A stretch of DNA of 64,000 nucleotides. Source: Spirosoma endophyticum. Its GTDB lineage: Bacteria; Bacteroidota; Bacteroidia; Cytophagales; Spirosomataceae. This document shows positions 16,481 to 25,946 of this stretch, piece after piece (position 1 is the first letter of the stretch; each line of letters opens with the position of its first letter). The stretch spans positions 342,562-406,561 of the forward strand of contig NZ_FOLQ01000005.1 in assembly GCF_900112365.1 (NCBI RefSeq), written 5' to 3'. The notes under the pieces were generated by a model. The model worked only from the letters and a program-made list of their open reading frames with translations. It ran no database searches and had not been told where the DNA came from. The position numbers and the translations under genes are program-made.

Positions 16481-19400
16481 TTGCGGCCCTCGCGGATACG
16501 ACCAACATGGATAAAGGCAGCCTGTAGCCTTATCTGCTTACTCTGGACGTTCAACGTGTTGGGGCAAAATACATCTGCGCCAAAGAGGCTTACACCAGCC
16601 ACTACTACCAGCCCAAAATCGCAAACGGTCCCGGCAAAATCAACCCAGGAAAGTGAACTGGAACGTGAGCTTAATCAGGCGCCCAGCCGCCTTGGCCCCT
16701 CCCCATCAAGAACCAAAGTCCTGCCGCCAACCAGTGCCCGTCCAACTAGCCAGGACTCCCTGCGATTACGTCAGGCAGAACAAGCCGCCATTGCCTTGAG
16801 GGACTCACTCAAAAGGGATTCAGCCAGGATAGCGCCTGTGGCCCGGTTGAAGCCAAGACCTTTCCAACTAAGTCCAACACGATTCATCACGCTAGCGCCA
16901 ACGGTATCCCCAGCCTTGGTTCGGTTGCAAAACCGAATTGCCAGTTCCGTTAAAACAGCGCCTGTGGTACAACCTAAAACCGTACCATTAGCTCAGACAA
17001 AACCTAGTGCCAGTACTGTTGTTACTGCCCCTACGCCAGCCAAACTCGTTCAGACAAAACCAGTCAGATCCAGTATTAACGCTGATTCTGTACGAGTAGC
17101 GGTCAGTGATTCAGTCCGTAAAGTCGCGATGAAACCAAAGACAACGCCTGCTACGTCGACGACGGCTTCCAGTCGCCCGCGTTCGCAAACAGCGCTGGTC
17201 AGTCAGACGAAGCCCGTTCAGACCAAAGTGAATCCTTTAAAGGCGGGGCAAACCAAACCAAACCAGTCTAAACTGGGTCGACTAAATCCGGGCATCGTTT
17301 CGCCTAACGTAGTACGGCCAGAGAGCCGTCAGCGGATTGGCAACGATTCGACTCAGGTGGCCATCGCTGACTCGGCAAAAAAAGATTCGACCGAAACGGC
17401 CGATGCCTTTAAAACAACGGTTAAATACCAGGCAAAAGATTCAACTATTTATGCAGCCGACGGCCGGACTGTCGAACTGTTCGGTGATGCCAGTGTCATC
17501 TACGGCGACATCTCGCTCAAAGCGGAGTATATCCGTCTGAACTACCTGACGAATGAAGTGTACGCCAAAGGCCTCTACGATTCAACAGCAAAAAAATGGA
17601 TCGGCCGCCCTATTTTCCAGGATGGCGAAGGGAAGTATGACACCAAAGAGATTCGCTATAATTTCAAATCCAGAAAAGGCCGGATTCAGGGCGTCGTCAC
17701 GCAGCAGGGTGAAGGCAATATCCGTGGCACAACCGTAAAGAAAGATGCCGAAGATAACATGTACATCGGCAAAGCGATTTACACAACCTGTAACTTAGCC
17801 ACTCCCCACTTTCATATTAATGCCAGCAAGCTAAAAGTCATTCATAATACCCAGGTGGTAGCAGGCCCATTTAACCTGGTCATCAACCAAATTCCGTTGC
17901 CCATTGGGTTGCCGTTTGGCTTTTTCCCGTTCCCGAAACGCAAGGAAATTGGTGTGTCGGGTATCATTGTGCCCCAATATGGCGAAGAACCCAACGGTCG
18001 GGGCTTTTATTTGCGCGATGGGGGTTATTATTGGGCCGTGAGTGAAAATCTTGGCTTGCAGTTTAAAGGACAGATTTACTCCCGCGGTAGCTGGGGTTTA
18101 GGGCTGTCGTCGGCTTATAATAAACGATATCGGTACAGCGGGAGCTTGAATCTTCAGTTCAATCGCAACCGCTCCGGCGACCGCGTCGACACAACCCAGT
18201 CGCCCCGTAATGATTTTTCCTTTACGTGGGCCCACTCACCGGTACCACGTGGCCGGGGAAGTTTCTCGGCGAATGTTAACGTCAGCAGTAATAGCTACAA
18301 CCAGTTCAATTCCTATACTACGTCGTCGTATATCTCCAACGTAGCCGGTTCGTCCGTGCAGTACAGCCGCACCTTTGGGCAATACGTTCGGGCGGGGGCT
18401 AACGTCCGCGTCAACCAGCAGTTCGGGCAGGTGAATCAGATAACGCAGGTTCGCGAAAACGGCAAGACCGATGTCTCGACGGACTTCAACCTGGGTATCA
18501 ATCAGATTGCGCCTTTTGCACTCAAAGGCGGTACGGGCCGGTGGTATGAAAGCTTCCGGGTAGGCCTGGATGTAAGTGGTTCCTTTGCTGTTAGTAATAC
18601 GATACGTCGTCAGGTTGATACAACGGGACTTGGTTTCGCGGTTGTTACCAACCTAACGACGATTAGTAGTATCGAGCGTATTCAGGATAGTATTACCCGC
18701 GCGAATAATTTGCGGCTGGGCATCGTCGCAGCTGACCCAAACCTGATTGCATTTAACCTACAGAATTTACCAACCATCTTAAAAAATCGCGTTGTTCAGG
18801 CTCGGTATAGTATCCCGATCTCACTGCCCAACGTTAAGCTGTTACGGTATATCAACCTGACTCCAGGGTTCTCACTCCAAGGCAATATTTTCACCAAAAA
18901 ACTGAAATACAACTACCTACAAGACCTAGATGCCGTCCGAATAGATACGATCCCAGGTATTTTTGCCTCTTATAATTTCTCGGTCAATGCCAGCATGAAT
19001 ACCCGCTTTTACGGCACCTATTTCATTCGGGGGAAACGTATTGAAGCCATTCGGCATACCGTTGCCCCATCAATTTCGTTCAGTTACGTGCCCGATTTTA
19101 CGAACCCTTCTTTTGGGCAGTTTCAGATCTTACCAGCCGAAGGCAGCCTGGCCAACCTTCCGCTCTATCGCCGAACGCTGTCCGTATTTAGAGGTATTGA
19201 CGGAAACAGCAGTAGTTCATCGAGTACACAGTCGGCCTTCGTTTCATTTGGCATTGTGAACCAGTTAGAGATGAAAGTACGGACCCGAGGAGATTCTACA
19301 GGGCAGGATTTTAAGAAAATTCCGATTTTCGATAACCTAAGCATCAATGGAAGCTATAATTTCCTGGCGCCGGATTATAAGCTTTCACCCATTGCGATTA

Positions 19401-20125
19401 GCGCGAACACGCAGATTTTCAAAAACATAAGCTTTAACTTTTCGTCTACGCTCGACCCTTACGCTTATCGCCCCTACGGCGGTACAGCCCAATATTATTT
19501 TGCAACGACGCCGTCAACGCTGACGCCCCTTGCCTACTCGCCTTCTATTCAGGCATTACGTGCCAATGAGCCTTATACGAATCAACAGTACGTCCGGCTG
19601 CCAAATGTCTTTGCCATTACTGAGGGGCAAGGCTTGTTACGGCTGACGAACTTACAAACCTATGTTAGTGCGCGATTTGCCCCCAAACAGGCCGACAAAA
19701 AGAAAGTCAGTCCGAACGCATCCGAAGCGACCATGAACGCTATAAACAGCAATCCGGAGCTATACGTCGATTTCAACGTCCCCTGGTCGTTCAATGTCAG
19801 TTATACCTTCTCCCTGACGAAACTTACGCCCGTACTGTCACAGGTAGTTCAGGCGCTGACTCTCACGGGTGATCTGAGTCTGACGCCCAAGTGGAAAATA
19901 ACCCTGAATACGGGCTATGATTTCACGTATAATAGCCCAACGTTAACCACCATTGGTATTAACCGTGATCTTCACTGCTGGGAGATGGCCTTTAACTGGA
20001 CACCCTACGCGGGAAATAATAGCCGCGCAGGCAATTATTCTTTCGACCTTCGAGCCCGGTCTTCAATCCTCCAGGAACTCAAGCTTAGTCGTCGCCGGAG
20101 TTTCTACGACAGGGGCGGTTTTTAA
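16481..20125 (+). CDS. lptD: LPS-assembly protein LptD-like (OstA domain and beta-barrel)
   Basis: A very long outer-membrane protein of about 1214 residues. TTG 16481 is chosen because it gives a good signal peptide (RPSRIRPTWIKAACSLICLL...NVLGQ); a GTG at 16397 would add 28 residues and lie 22 bases from the amidase start. The first 300 residues after the signal are Pro/Thr/Ser/Gln/Lys-rich with repeated QTKP words. An OstA/LptA-like beta domain follows (from KYQAKDSTIYAADGRTVEL; ASVIYGDISLKAEYIRLNY), then a large barrel. Bacteroidota LptD places LPS in the outer leaflet with LptE; LptE is not seen here. Confidence 0.88.
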   Translation: MRPSRIRPTWIKAACSLICLLWTFNVLGQNTSAPKRLTPATTTSPKSQTVPAKSTQESELERELNQAPSRLGPSPSRTKVLPPTSARPTSQDSLRLRQAEQAAIALRDSLKRDSARIAPVARLKPRPFQLSPTRFITLAPTVSPALVRLQNRIASSVKTAPVVQPKTVPLAQTKPSASTVVTAPTPAKLVQTKPVRSSINADSVRVAVSDSVRKVAMKPKTTPATSTTASSRPRSQTALVSQTKPVQTKVNPLKAGQTKPNQSKLGRLNPGIVSPNVVRPESRQRIGNDSTQVAIADSAKKDSTETADAFKTTVKYQAKDSTIYAADGRTVELFGDASVIYGDISLKAEYIRLNYLTNEVYAKGLYDSTAKKWIGRPIFQDGEGKYDTKEIRYNFKSRKGRIQGVVTQQGEGNIRGTTVKKDAEDNMYIGKAIYTTCNLATPHFHINASKLKVIHNTQVVAGPFNLVINQIPLPIGLPFGFFPFPKRKEIGVSGIIVPQYGEEPNGRGFYLRDGGYYWAVSENLGLQFKGQIYSRGSWGLGLSSAYNKRYRYSGSLNLQFNRNRSGDRVDTTQSPRNDFSFTWAHSPVPRGRGSFSANVNVSSNSYNQFNSYTTSSYISNVAGSSVQYSRTFGQYVRAGANVRVNQQFGQVNQITQVRENGKTDVSTDFNLGINQIAPFALKGGTGRWYESFRVGLDVSGSFAVSNTIRRQVDTTGLGFAVVTNLTTISSIERIQDSITRANNLRLGIVAADPNLIAFNLQNLPTILKNRVVQARYSIPISLPNVKLLRYINLTPGFSLQGNIFTKKLKYNYLQDLDAVRIDTIPGIFASYNFSVNASMNTRFYGTYFIRGKRIEAIRHTVAPSISFSYVPDFTNPSFGQFQILPAEGSLANLPLYRRTLSVFRGIDGNSSSSSSTQSAFVSFGIVNQLEMKVRTRGDSTGQDFKKIPIFDNLSINGSYNFLAPDYKLSPIAISANTQIFKNISFNFSSTLDPYAYRPYGGTAQYYFATTPSTLTPLAYSPSIQALRANEPYTNQQYVRLPNVFAITEGQGLLRLTNLQTYVSARFAPKQADKKKVSPNASEATMNAINSNPELYVDFNVPWSFNVSYTFSLTKLTPVLSQVVQALTLTGDLSLTPKWKITLNTGYDFTYNSPTLTTIGINRDLHCWEMAFNWTPYAGNNSRAGNYSFDLRARSSILQELKLSRRRSFYDRGGF

Positions 20126-20238
20126 CGTAATGAATGTGTATCCGTTCTAAGTCTGGAATTACATTTACTACGTAAGTAAGCGCAAAAGCAAATCAAAAAA
20201 CTGTAACTTGTCGCTCCCATTCTTACTTATAAATTCCT

Positions 20239-20487
20239 ATGACTGACCGCGATAAACAACGGCTTGACGAATTGGAAATCAAAACGGCTTATTTGCTGGC
20301 CCGTCAGGATGAGCAGGACGCACGAATGAACAAGATTGTTGCCCGCCTGGTCTACGTAGAAGCCCGTCAGTATCGGCTCATGAAAGAATTGGGGATTGCA
20401 CCCGACAAAATTGATACGTCGCAAACGGCCCAGGTCGATGCGAAAGCTATTAATCTGACAACCATTCCTGAACAGCGATTGAATTAA
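20239..20487 (+). CDS. Small coiled-coil hypothetical protein
   Basis: An 82-residue soluble protein, ATG 20239. The first 55 residues are predicted to be helical and charged (RDKQRLDELEIKTAYLLARQ; VARLVYVEARQYRLMKELGI), consistent with a short coiled coil. No export signal, membrane helix or known motif. It sits 70 bases before gldG on the same strand, so it may be in that operon. Function unknown. Confidence 0.55.
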   Translation: MTDRDKQRLDELEIKTAYLLARQDEQDARMNKIVARLVYVEARQYRLMKELGIAPDKIDTSQTAQVDAKAINLTTIPEQRLN

Positions 20488-20558
20488 AGTACTCCTTATA
20501 ACCTTCGCTCTTACCCTGTCCGGATACCGTAGCATACCGGTCATTCGTTGTAGTTCGT

Positions 20559-22226
20559 ATGAAATCTGTTTCCCTGCGCTTACTTTTCGTTATTGCTGGG
20601 TTAATCGCCCTCAACGTCTTGTCGGCATTTGTGTTTTTCCGACTGGACCTGACTCAGGAAAAACGCTATACCCTTTCTCCGGCTACACAAACCCTGCTGA
20701 CTGACTTACCCGACGATATTCATATAGACGTCTACCTGACGGGCGACTTACCTCCCGCCTTCAAGCGACTCGAAAACGCCGTTCGCGAGACGCTGGATGA
20801 GTTTCAGGCACAGGCAGGCAAAACCATTACGTATCGCTTTATTGACCCGAGTGCTACAAACAGTGTCGATGAGAAAAATAAGCTCATTGATCAACTCCAG
20901 CAAAAAGGGGTGTTACCAACCAATTTAGTAGCCAACGAGGGTGGGAAGCGGACCGAAAAACTGGTTTTCCCCGGTGCTATCGTTTCTTATAAAGGTAAAG
21001 AAACGGCCGTACTGCTCCTGAAAGGCAACAAAGCCGCATCGAAAGAAGAGCAATTGAACCAGTCCTACGAAGGGGTCGAATTTCAACTGGCGTCAGCCAT
21101 TCAGAAATTGACGCAGACGGAAGCCAACCGTCGGCGAGTTGGCTTGCTGTACAGCCATACAAAGGTGCCTCCTTCCCGTTTTGCTGATTTGCTGGCTTCT
21201 GTGCAGGAAAACTATGACCTGTTTTTCATTGACATGAGTAAACCGGGGCCTATTGCCAACGTAGATGCGGTGTTGGTACCCAAGCCGGACAGCGCCTTTT
21301 CGGAAGATGAACTGTTCAAACTCGATCAGTTTGTTGTCAATGGTGGCAGAGCCTTGTTTTTTGTGGATGGACAACGTGTTGACTCGGTTAATAACGAGGG
21401 AACCTATGCGCAACCACTCAATCTGAATCTAGACGATTTATTTTTCCGCTGGGGAGTCCGTGTTAATCGCGACGTAGTAAAGGATTACTATTGCGCGCCG
21501 ATTCCCCTCAACGTAGGCAACATTGGTGATAAGCCAAATGTCCAATTATTACCCTGGCGATTTTATCCACTCCTAAACAATTTTGGCGCATCGGGCAATC
21601 CCATTGTGCGCAACCTGGATATGATACTGGCCCGGTTTGCGAGTACGCTCGACACGGTGGGGGCAGTTGGGATTCGAAAAACGCCCCTCCTGCTCACATC
21701 GCCTTATACGAAAATCCTGAAGACACCGGCATTGATTTCCTATAACGAAGCACGTCAGCAACCCGATCCCAGCACATACGACGGCGGCACTAAAATAATC
21801 GGGTGCTTGCTTGAAGGGCAATTTCAATCGATGTTCGCTAACCGAATTTTACCGAGCGATCCACGCGCCAAGGGATTCAAGACATCGGGTGTGGCGTCGC
21901 GTATACTAGTTTGCTCCGACGGTGATTTAATCGTAAATGATGTTGATTACAAACGAAACACGCCTTACCCGCTAGGTTTTGATCGGTTTACGCGTGCTAC
22001 GTATGCCAACAAGGATTTCGCTCTGAACGCAATTGATTATCTGGTTGACCCCAATGGTGTTATTGCCGCCCGCACCCGGACCGTTACGCTACGCCCTTTG
22101 GACAAAATCCGTGTAGATGCCAATCGCACAGGCTGGCAAGCCTTAAATCTCCTCGGACCGTTAGCGTTGGTAGGGTTAGTAGGCTTGGGTTGGCAGATAG
22201 TAAGACAGCGACGCTATGGCGCGTGA
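20559..22226 (+). CDS. gldG: Gliding-associated ABC transporter substrate-binding component GldG
   Basis: A 555-residue membrane protein. Helix 1 is at about 8-30 (LLFVIAGLIALNVLSAFVFF), followed by the family signature RLDLTQEKRYTLSPATQTLL, a large periplasmic ABC_transp_aux domain (IDVYLTGDLPPAFKRLE; RRVGLLYSHTK; ALFFVDGQRVD) and a C-terminal helix at about 530-548. In Flavobacterium GldG works with GldA (ATPase) and GldF (permease) in gliding. Neither gldF nor gldA is in the window; the upstream neighbour is a small hypothetical protein. The stop codon is 2 bases from the stop of the convergent nuoM. Confidence 0.9.
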   Translation: MKSVSLRLLFVIAGLIALNVLSAFVFFRLDLTQEKRYTLSPATQTLLTDLPDDIHIDVYLTGDLPPAFKRLENAVRETLDEFQAQAGKTITYRFIDPSATNSVDEKNKLIDQLQQKGVLPTNLVANEGGKRTEKLVFPGAIVSYKGKETAVLLLKGNKAASKEEQLNQSYEGVEFQLASAIQKLTQTEANRRRVGLLYSHTKVPPSRFADLLASVQENYDLFFIDMSKPGPIANVDAVLVPKPDSAFSEDELFKLDQFVVNGGRALFFVDGQRVDSVNNEGTYAQPLNLNLDDLFFRWGVRVNRDVVKDYYCAPIPLNVGNIGDKPNVQLLPWRFYPLLNNFGASGNPIVRNLDMILARFASTLDTVGAVGIRKTPLLLTSPYTKILKTPALISYNEARQQPDPSTYDGGTKIIGCLLEGQFQSMFANRILPSDPRAKGFKTSGVASRILVCSDGDLIVNDVDYKRNTPYPLGFDRFTRATYANKDFALNAIDYLVDPNGVIAARTRTVTLRPLDKIRVDANRTGWQALNLLGPLALVGLVGLGWQIVRQRRYGA

Positions 22227-22228
22227 GC

Positions 22229-23908
22229 CTACTCCACCGCGAATTTCACTAACCATTGCGCCACGGTTGCGCTACTAAGATTGAAAACAAGGTTCGGAAA
22301 TAACCCCAAAAGTAACGCCATTACCCCCAGTGGAATCAGAAGCAGTTTCTCTCGGGCAGTGAGATCAGCCAGTACAGACGTAGCACCCGACGGGGAATCG
22401 AAAGCGCGCACCCAGGTTGGCCCGAAAAACATACGCTGGAGCGTCCAAAGGAAATACGCAGCGGCTAATAGAATACCTGTCGTCGCAATAGCCGTCATCC
22501 AGCCAGGTAGCCATTCTGACTGAAAGCTGCCCATGAGCGTGAACAATTCCCCCATAAATCCTGAAAAGCCCGGCAATCCCAACGAGGCAAAAAACGCAAT
22601 CGCCGTCAACGTAGTGTATTGCGGCATGGGTTGCATCAGGCCCCGATATGAATCAATACGTCGATCATGGGTGCGATCATAGAGAACGCCCGCAATCAGG
22701 AACAACATAGCTGAGAGAACGCCGTGGCTAACCATCTGATAAATAGCCCCGTTTACACCTTCAGCCGTTAGCGAAGCAACGCCCAGCAGCACAAACCCCA
22801 TGTGCGACACCGACGAATAAGCAATCATCTTTTTAACATCGGTCTGCGCCAGCGCATTCAAGCCCCCATAGACGATGGAAAGTACACCTAAACCAGCCAG
22901 CGTCTGGGCGTATTCAGCCGCCCCATCCGGAAAAAACTCCCAAACGATCCGTAGAAAACCGTAGCCTCCAATCTTGAGCAACACACCCGCCAGCACGACC
23001 GACACAGGTGTAGGAGCTTCAACGTGGGCATCGGGCAACCAGGTATGAAGCGGCACGATAGGCAGTTTAATTGCAAAACCAATAAATATGGCCCAAAATG
23101 CCAGCATTCGAGCAGGCAAACCTAATACAACAGGTTCGGCAGCTGGGTTCAGGAAAGCATTAGGTAAGTAATTGCCACCATCGGCAAGAAAGCGCATATC
23201 AAACGTATGAACGATCTGCGCCGGGTTTAACTGCCCATTCTGCAGATACGTTTGAACGCTACGTATGATATCGTCCGTCACCATCGAAGGGTCCGATACC
23301 AGACCAGCCATCACCGCTGTACTTATGGGGTCCATAACAGACAGATATAGACCAATCATGACCAGCAAAATCAGCAGTGATCCGAGGAGCGTGTAAAGGA
23401 AAAATTTAATCGAAGCATACTCCCGACGCGGCCCGCCCCATAGTCCGATAAGGAAATACATTGGCAGGAGCATAAACTCAAAAAACAGAAAAAACAGGAA
23501 GAAATCAAGGGCTACGAAGCAGCCCATAATCGTTCCGGCTAGTAGCAGGTAAAGTGAAAAATAGGCTCTTAGGCGATGGGTTACATTCCAGGATGATATA
23601 ACGCCAATCAGCATCACCACGGCAGATAAAACAACCAAGGGTAAGCTAATACCGTCTACCCCAACCAGATAGTCAATAGAGGCAACACCTAAATTACCCA
23701 GTGGCAACGTAATCCAATCGGTCTGTTCGAGGAGCTGGTAACCAGTAAGGGTTTTATCAAAGCGGACATACGCCATACCGGACAACACAACTTCAGCCAA
23801 TGTAACAGCCAGCGCAATCCACCGAAACCGTACGGTTTGATTTCCAGGTAGAAGTGCCACCAGCAATGAACCAAAAAGAGGCAAAAAAATGAGTAACGAT
23901 AAAGTCAT
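22229..23908 (-). CDS. nuoM: NADH-quinone oxidoreductase subunit M
   Basis: A 559-residue, about 14-helix antiporter-like membrane subunit of respiratory complex I. Family marks include FFLFFEFMLLPMYFLIGLWG, the proton-channel segment IKLPIVPLHTWLPDAHVEAPT, and AQTDVKKMIAYSSVSHMGFV; the conserved Glu of the ELMLLP-like motif (FEFMLLP) and Lys of KLPIVPLHTW are present. It pumps protons coupled to quinone reduction. It is the last nuo gene here: nuoN, which usually follows nuoM, is missing and convergent gldG begins at once. Confidence 0.97.
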   Translation of the reverse strand: MTLSLLIFLPLFGSLLVALLPGNQTVRFRWIALAVTLAEVVLSGMAYVRFDKTLTGYQLLEQTDWITLPLGNLGVASIDYLVGVDGISLPLVVLSAVVMLIGVISSWNVTHRLRAYFSLYLLLAGTIMGCFVALDFFLFFLFFEFMLLPMYFLIGLWGGPRREYASIKFFLYTLLGSLLILLVMIGLYLSVMDPISTAVMAGLVSDPSMVTDDIIRSVQTYLQNGQLNPAQIVHTFDMRFLADGGNYLPNAFLNPAAEPVVLGLPARMLAFWAIFIGFAIKLPIVPLHTWLPDAHVEAPTPVSVVLAGVLLKIGGYGFLRIVWEFFPDGAAEYAQTLAGLGVLSIVYGGLNALAQTDVKKMIAYSSVSHMGFVLLGVASLTAEGVNGAIYQMVSHGVLSAMLFLIAGVLYDRTHDRRIDSYRGLMQPMPQYTTLTAIAFFASLGLPGFSGFMGELFTLMGSFQSEWLPGWMTAIATTGILLAAAYFLWTLQRMFFGPTWVRAFDSPSGATSVLADLTAREKLLLIPLGVMALLLGLFPNLVFNLSSATVAQWLVKFAVE

Positions 23909-23977
23909 AATTGTACTCGACAGCGAGCTGCTACCGGTATGTATGTCAACGACGACAGCAAGATGCTGCCGGATATA

Positions 23978-25885
23978 CTAAAGCAGCCACCAAAGCAGCA
24001 TCAATAAACCAACTACAGCAACCGTAATGTATGATTGCACCTGGCCATTTTGAATAGAGCGGGTCAATCGTCCCAGCCGACCGGCAATCCAGGCCGCACC
24101 ATTCACAATGCCGTCTATACCAAACCGATCAAATACCATAATAAGATTAGCCAGCACCACAGTCGATACGCCTGCTCCATCAACCACCTTATCGACTACA
24201 CGTTGATCCGTGCGATTGAGCAACGTAGCGAGTTTGAGTGTCGGGTTAATAAAGAGATGCTGAAAAAATGTGTCCAGAAAACCATACTCCAGCGACAGTC
24301 GAACGTAGCTATATGTTTTTTTGGGCTCCCTCATTCGGAAACCAATCCAACCACCGATCAACACCAGTCCAATCGACACCGGAGCCAGCCACCAGTAAGT
24401 AGATTCTTCAGTCATGGGCATGATCCGAAAAAACCAACTCCCATGTGCCGAGAGCGGATTTAACGAAAACCAAAACCACACAGATAACAGAACCAGAACT
24501 ACAACAGGACCACGCATAAGCCAATCGGGTTCGTGAACCTGCCGGATCATTACGTATTCGTTTCGATAAGTACCAAAGAAAATTAGCCGCCACTGCCGCA
24601 CCATGTAACAGGCCGTTAGTCCCGACGATATAAGCAACAGGACTGGTACGAGGAATGACAAATTACTGTTTTGCTCGCTTGACCAGTTAAATGCCCCGCC
24701 CAGAATGGCTTCTTTTGAGAGAAACCCCGAGAAAAAAGGCAGTCCAGACAAGGCAGCGGCACAAACACTGTACCCCACAAAGGTTGTCGGCAAGGCTTTA
24801 CGTAATCCGCCCATCTGCCGCATATCCTGCGTATGGACGGCGTGAATTATGGCACCTGCACTCAGAAATAGACCTGCTTTGAAAAAAGCATGAGTCAGGA
24901 GGTGAAACATGGCTCCTGCTACGTTATTAGTGCCCATTCCGGCAACCATCAGTCCTAATTGCGAGACGGTTGAAAAAGCCAGTACTTTCTTGATGTCCGT
25001 TTGAAAAACCGCCGAATAACCACCCCAAATTGTCGTTACGGTGCCAACTAGGGCAATGACAACCAAAGCATCGGGAGCGAGTAAAGGATGAATGCGTGCC
25101 AGTAGAAAAATGCCAGCCGCCACCATGGTAGCCGCATGGAGTAAGGCCGATACGGGCGTGGGGCCTTCCATCGCATCAGGTAGCCATGTCAGCAAGGGAA
25201 ACTGCGCCGATTTACCTACGCAACCCATGAACAGACAAAGACCAAGGGCAGTTGGCGCAACAGTACCCGAACCAATGGTTGTCAATGCATCGAACTCAAG
25301 CGTATCGAAATAATAATACGTTAGAAAAATACCAATCAGGAAGCCTATATCACCAACACGATTCATCAGAAAGGCTTTTTTGGCAGCCTTCGATGCGGAT
25401 GGGCGTTCGGCATAAAAGCCAATCAATAGATAGGAGGCTAAACCTACCAACTCCCAGAACGCATACATTACCAGCAAATTTCCCGCCAAAACAATGCCCA
25501 GCATGGCGCCTACGAACAATTGCAAATAGGAGAAATAGCGGGCTAACTTTGGCTCGTCGTGCAGATAAGAAATTGAATAAAGCTGTACTAACAAGGCCAC
25601 AAAATGCACCAGAACGAGCATTAGAGCAGTCAATGCATCCAACCGGAAAGTGATTCCAAATGCTACGCCTGATATCATTGCCCAGTTAGCGTGAAGTGCT
25701 ACTGGCTGTTCCGGCAGGTTAACAGCCAGTATGATCGACAACGCCAGACCCGTACTCGTCAGTAAGACGGCCAACCCTCCTGCCATTCGTCGACGAACTA
25801 TCGTCAACACCAGAAACCCCACGAAGGGCAGTCCTAGCAAAACAGCCGCTAGCATTGAAAAAAGTGAGGAATCGTCGGAGGGCAT
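23978..25885 (-). CDS. nuoL: NADH-quinone oxidoreductase subunit L
   Basis: A 635-residue membrane subunit of complex I. Marks are FWELVGLASYLLIGFY, the signature KSAQFPLLTWLPDAMEGPTP, SALLHAATMVAAGIFLLARI, FQTDIKKVLAFSTVSQLGLM and FKAGLFLSAGAIIHAVH. The C-terminal part (after about 480) holds the helix-rich region that runs along the membrane arm. Length is normal. The gap to nuoM is 69 bases. The preceding gene in transcription order is the 2-oxoglutarate oxygenase. Confidence 0.97.
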   Translation of the reverse strand: MPSDDSSLFSMLAAVLLGLPFVGFLVLTIVRRRMAGGLAVLLTSTGLALSIILAVNLPEQPVALHANWAMISGVAFGITFRLDALTALMLVLVHFVALLVQLYSISYLHDEPKLARYFSYLQLFVGAMLGIVLAGNLLVMYAFWELVGLASYLLIGFYAERPSASKAAKKAFLMNRVGDIGFLIGIFLTYYYFDTLEFDALTTIGSGTVAPTALGLCLFMGCVGKSAQFPLLTWLPDAMEGPTPVSALLHAATMVAAGIFLLARIHPLLAPDALVVIALVGTVTTIWGGYSAVFQTDIKKVLAFSTVSQLGLMVAGMGTNNVAGAMFHLLTHAFFKAGLFLSAGAIIHAVHTQDMRQMGGLRKALPTTFVGYSVCAAALSGLPFFSGFLSKEAILGGAFNWSSEQNSNLSFLVPVLLLISSGLTACYMVRQWRLIFFGTYRNEYVMIRQVHEPDWLMRGPVVVLVLLSVWFWFSLNPLSAHGSWFFRIMPMTEESTYWWLAPVSIGLVLIGGWIGFRMREPKKTYSYVRLSLEYGFLDTFFQHLFINPTLKLATLLNRTDQRVVDKVVDGAGVSTVVLANLIMVFDRFGIDGIVNGAAWIAGRLGRLTRSIQNGQVQSYITVAVVGLLMLLWWLL

Positions 25886-25946
25886 TTAGAACCAGTCTGA
25901 ACTAGGCGCAAATATCCCGATTCTAGCGTAGGGAAACAAACCACAT

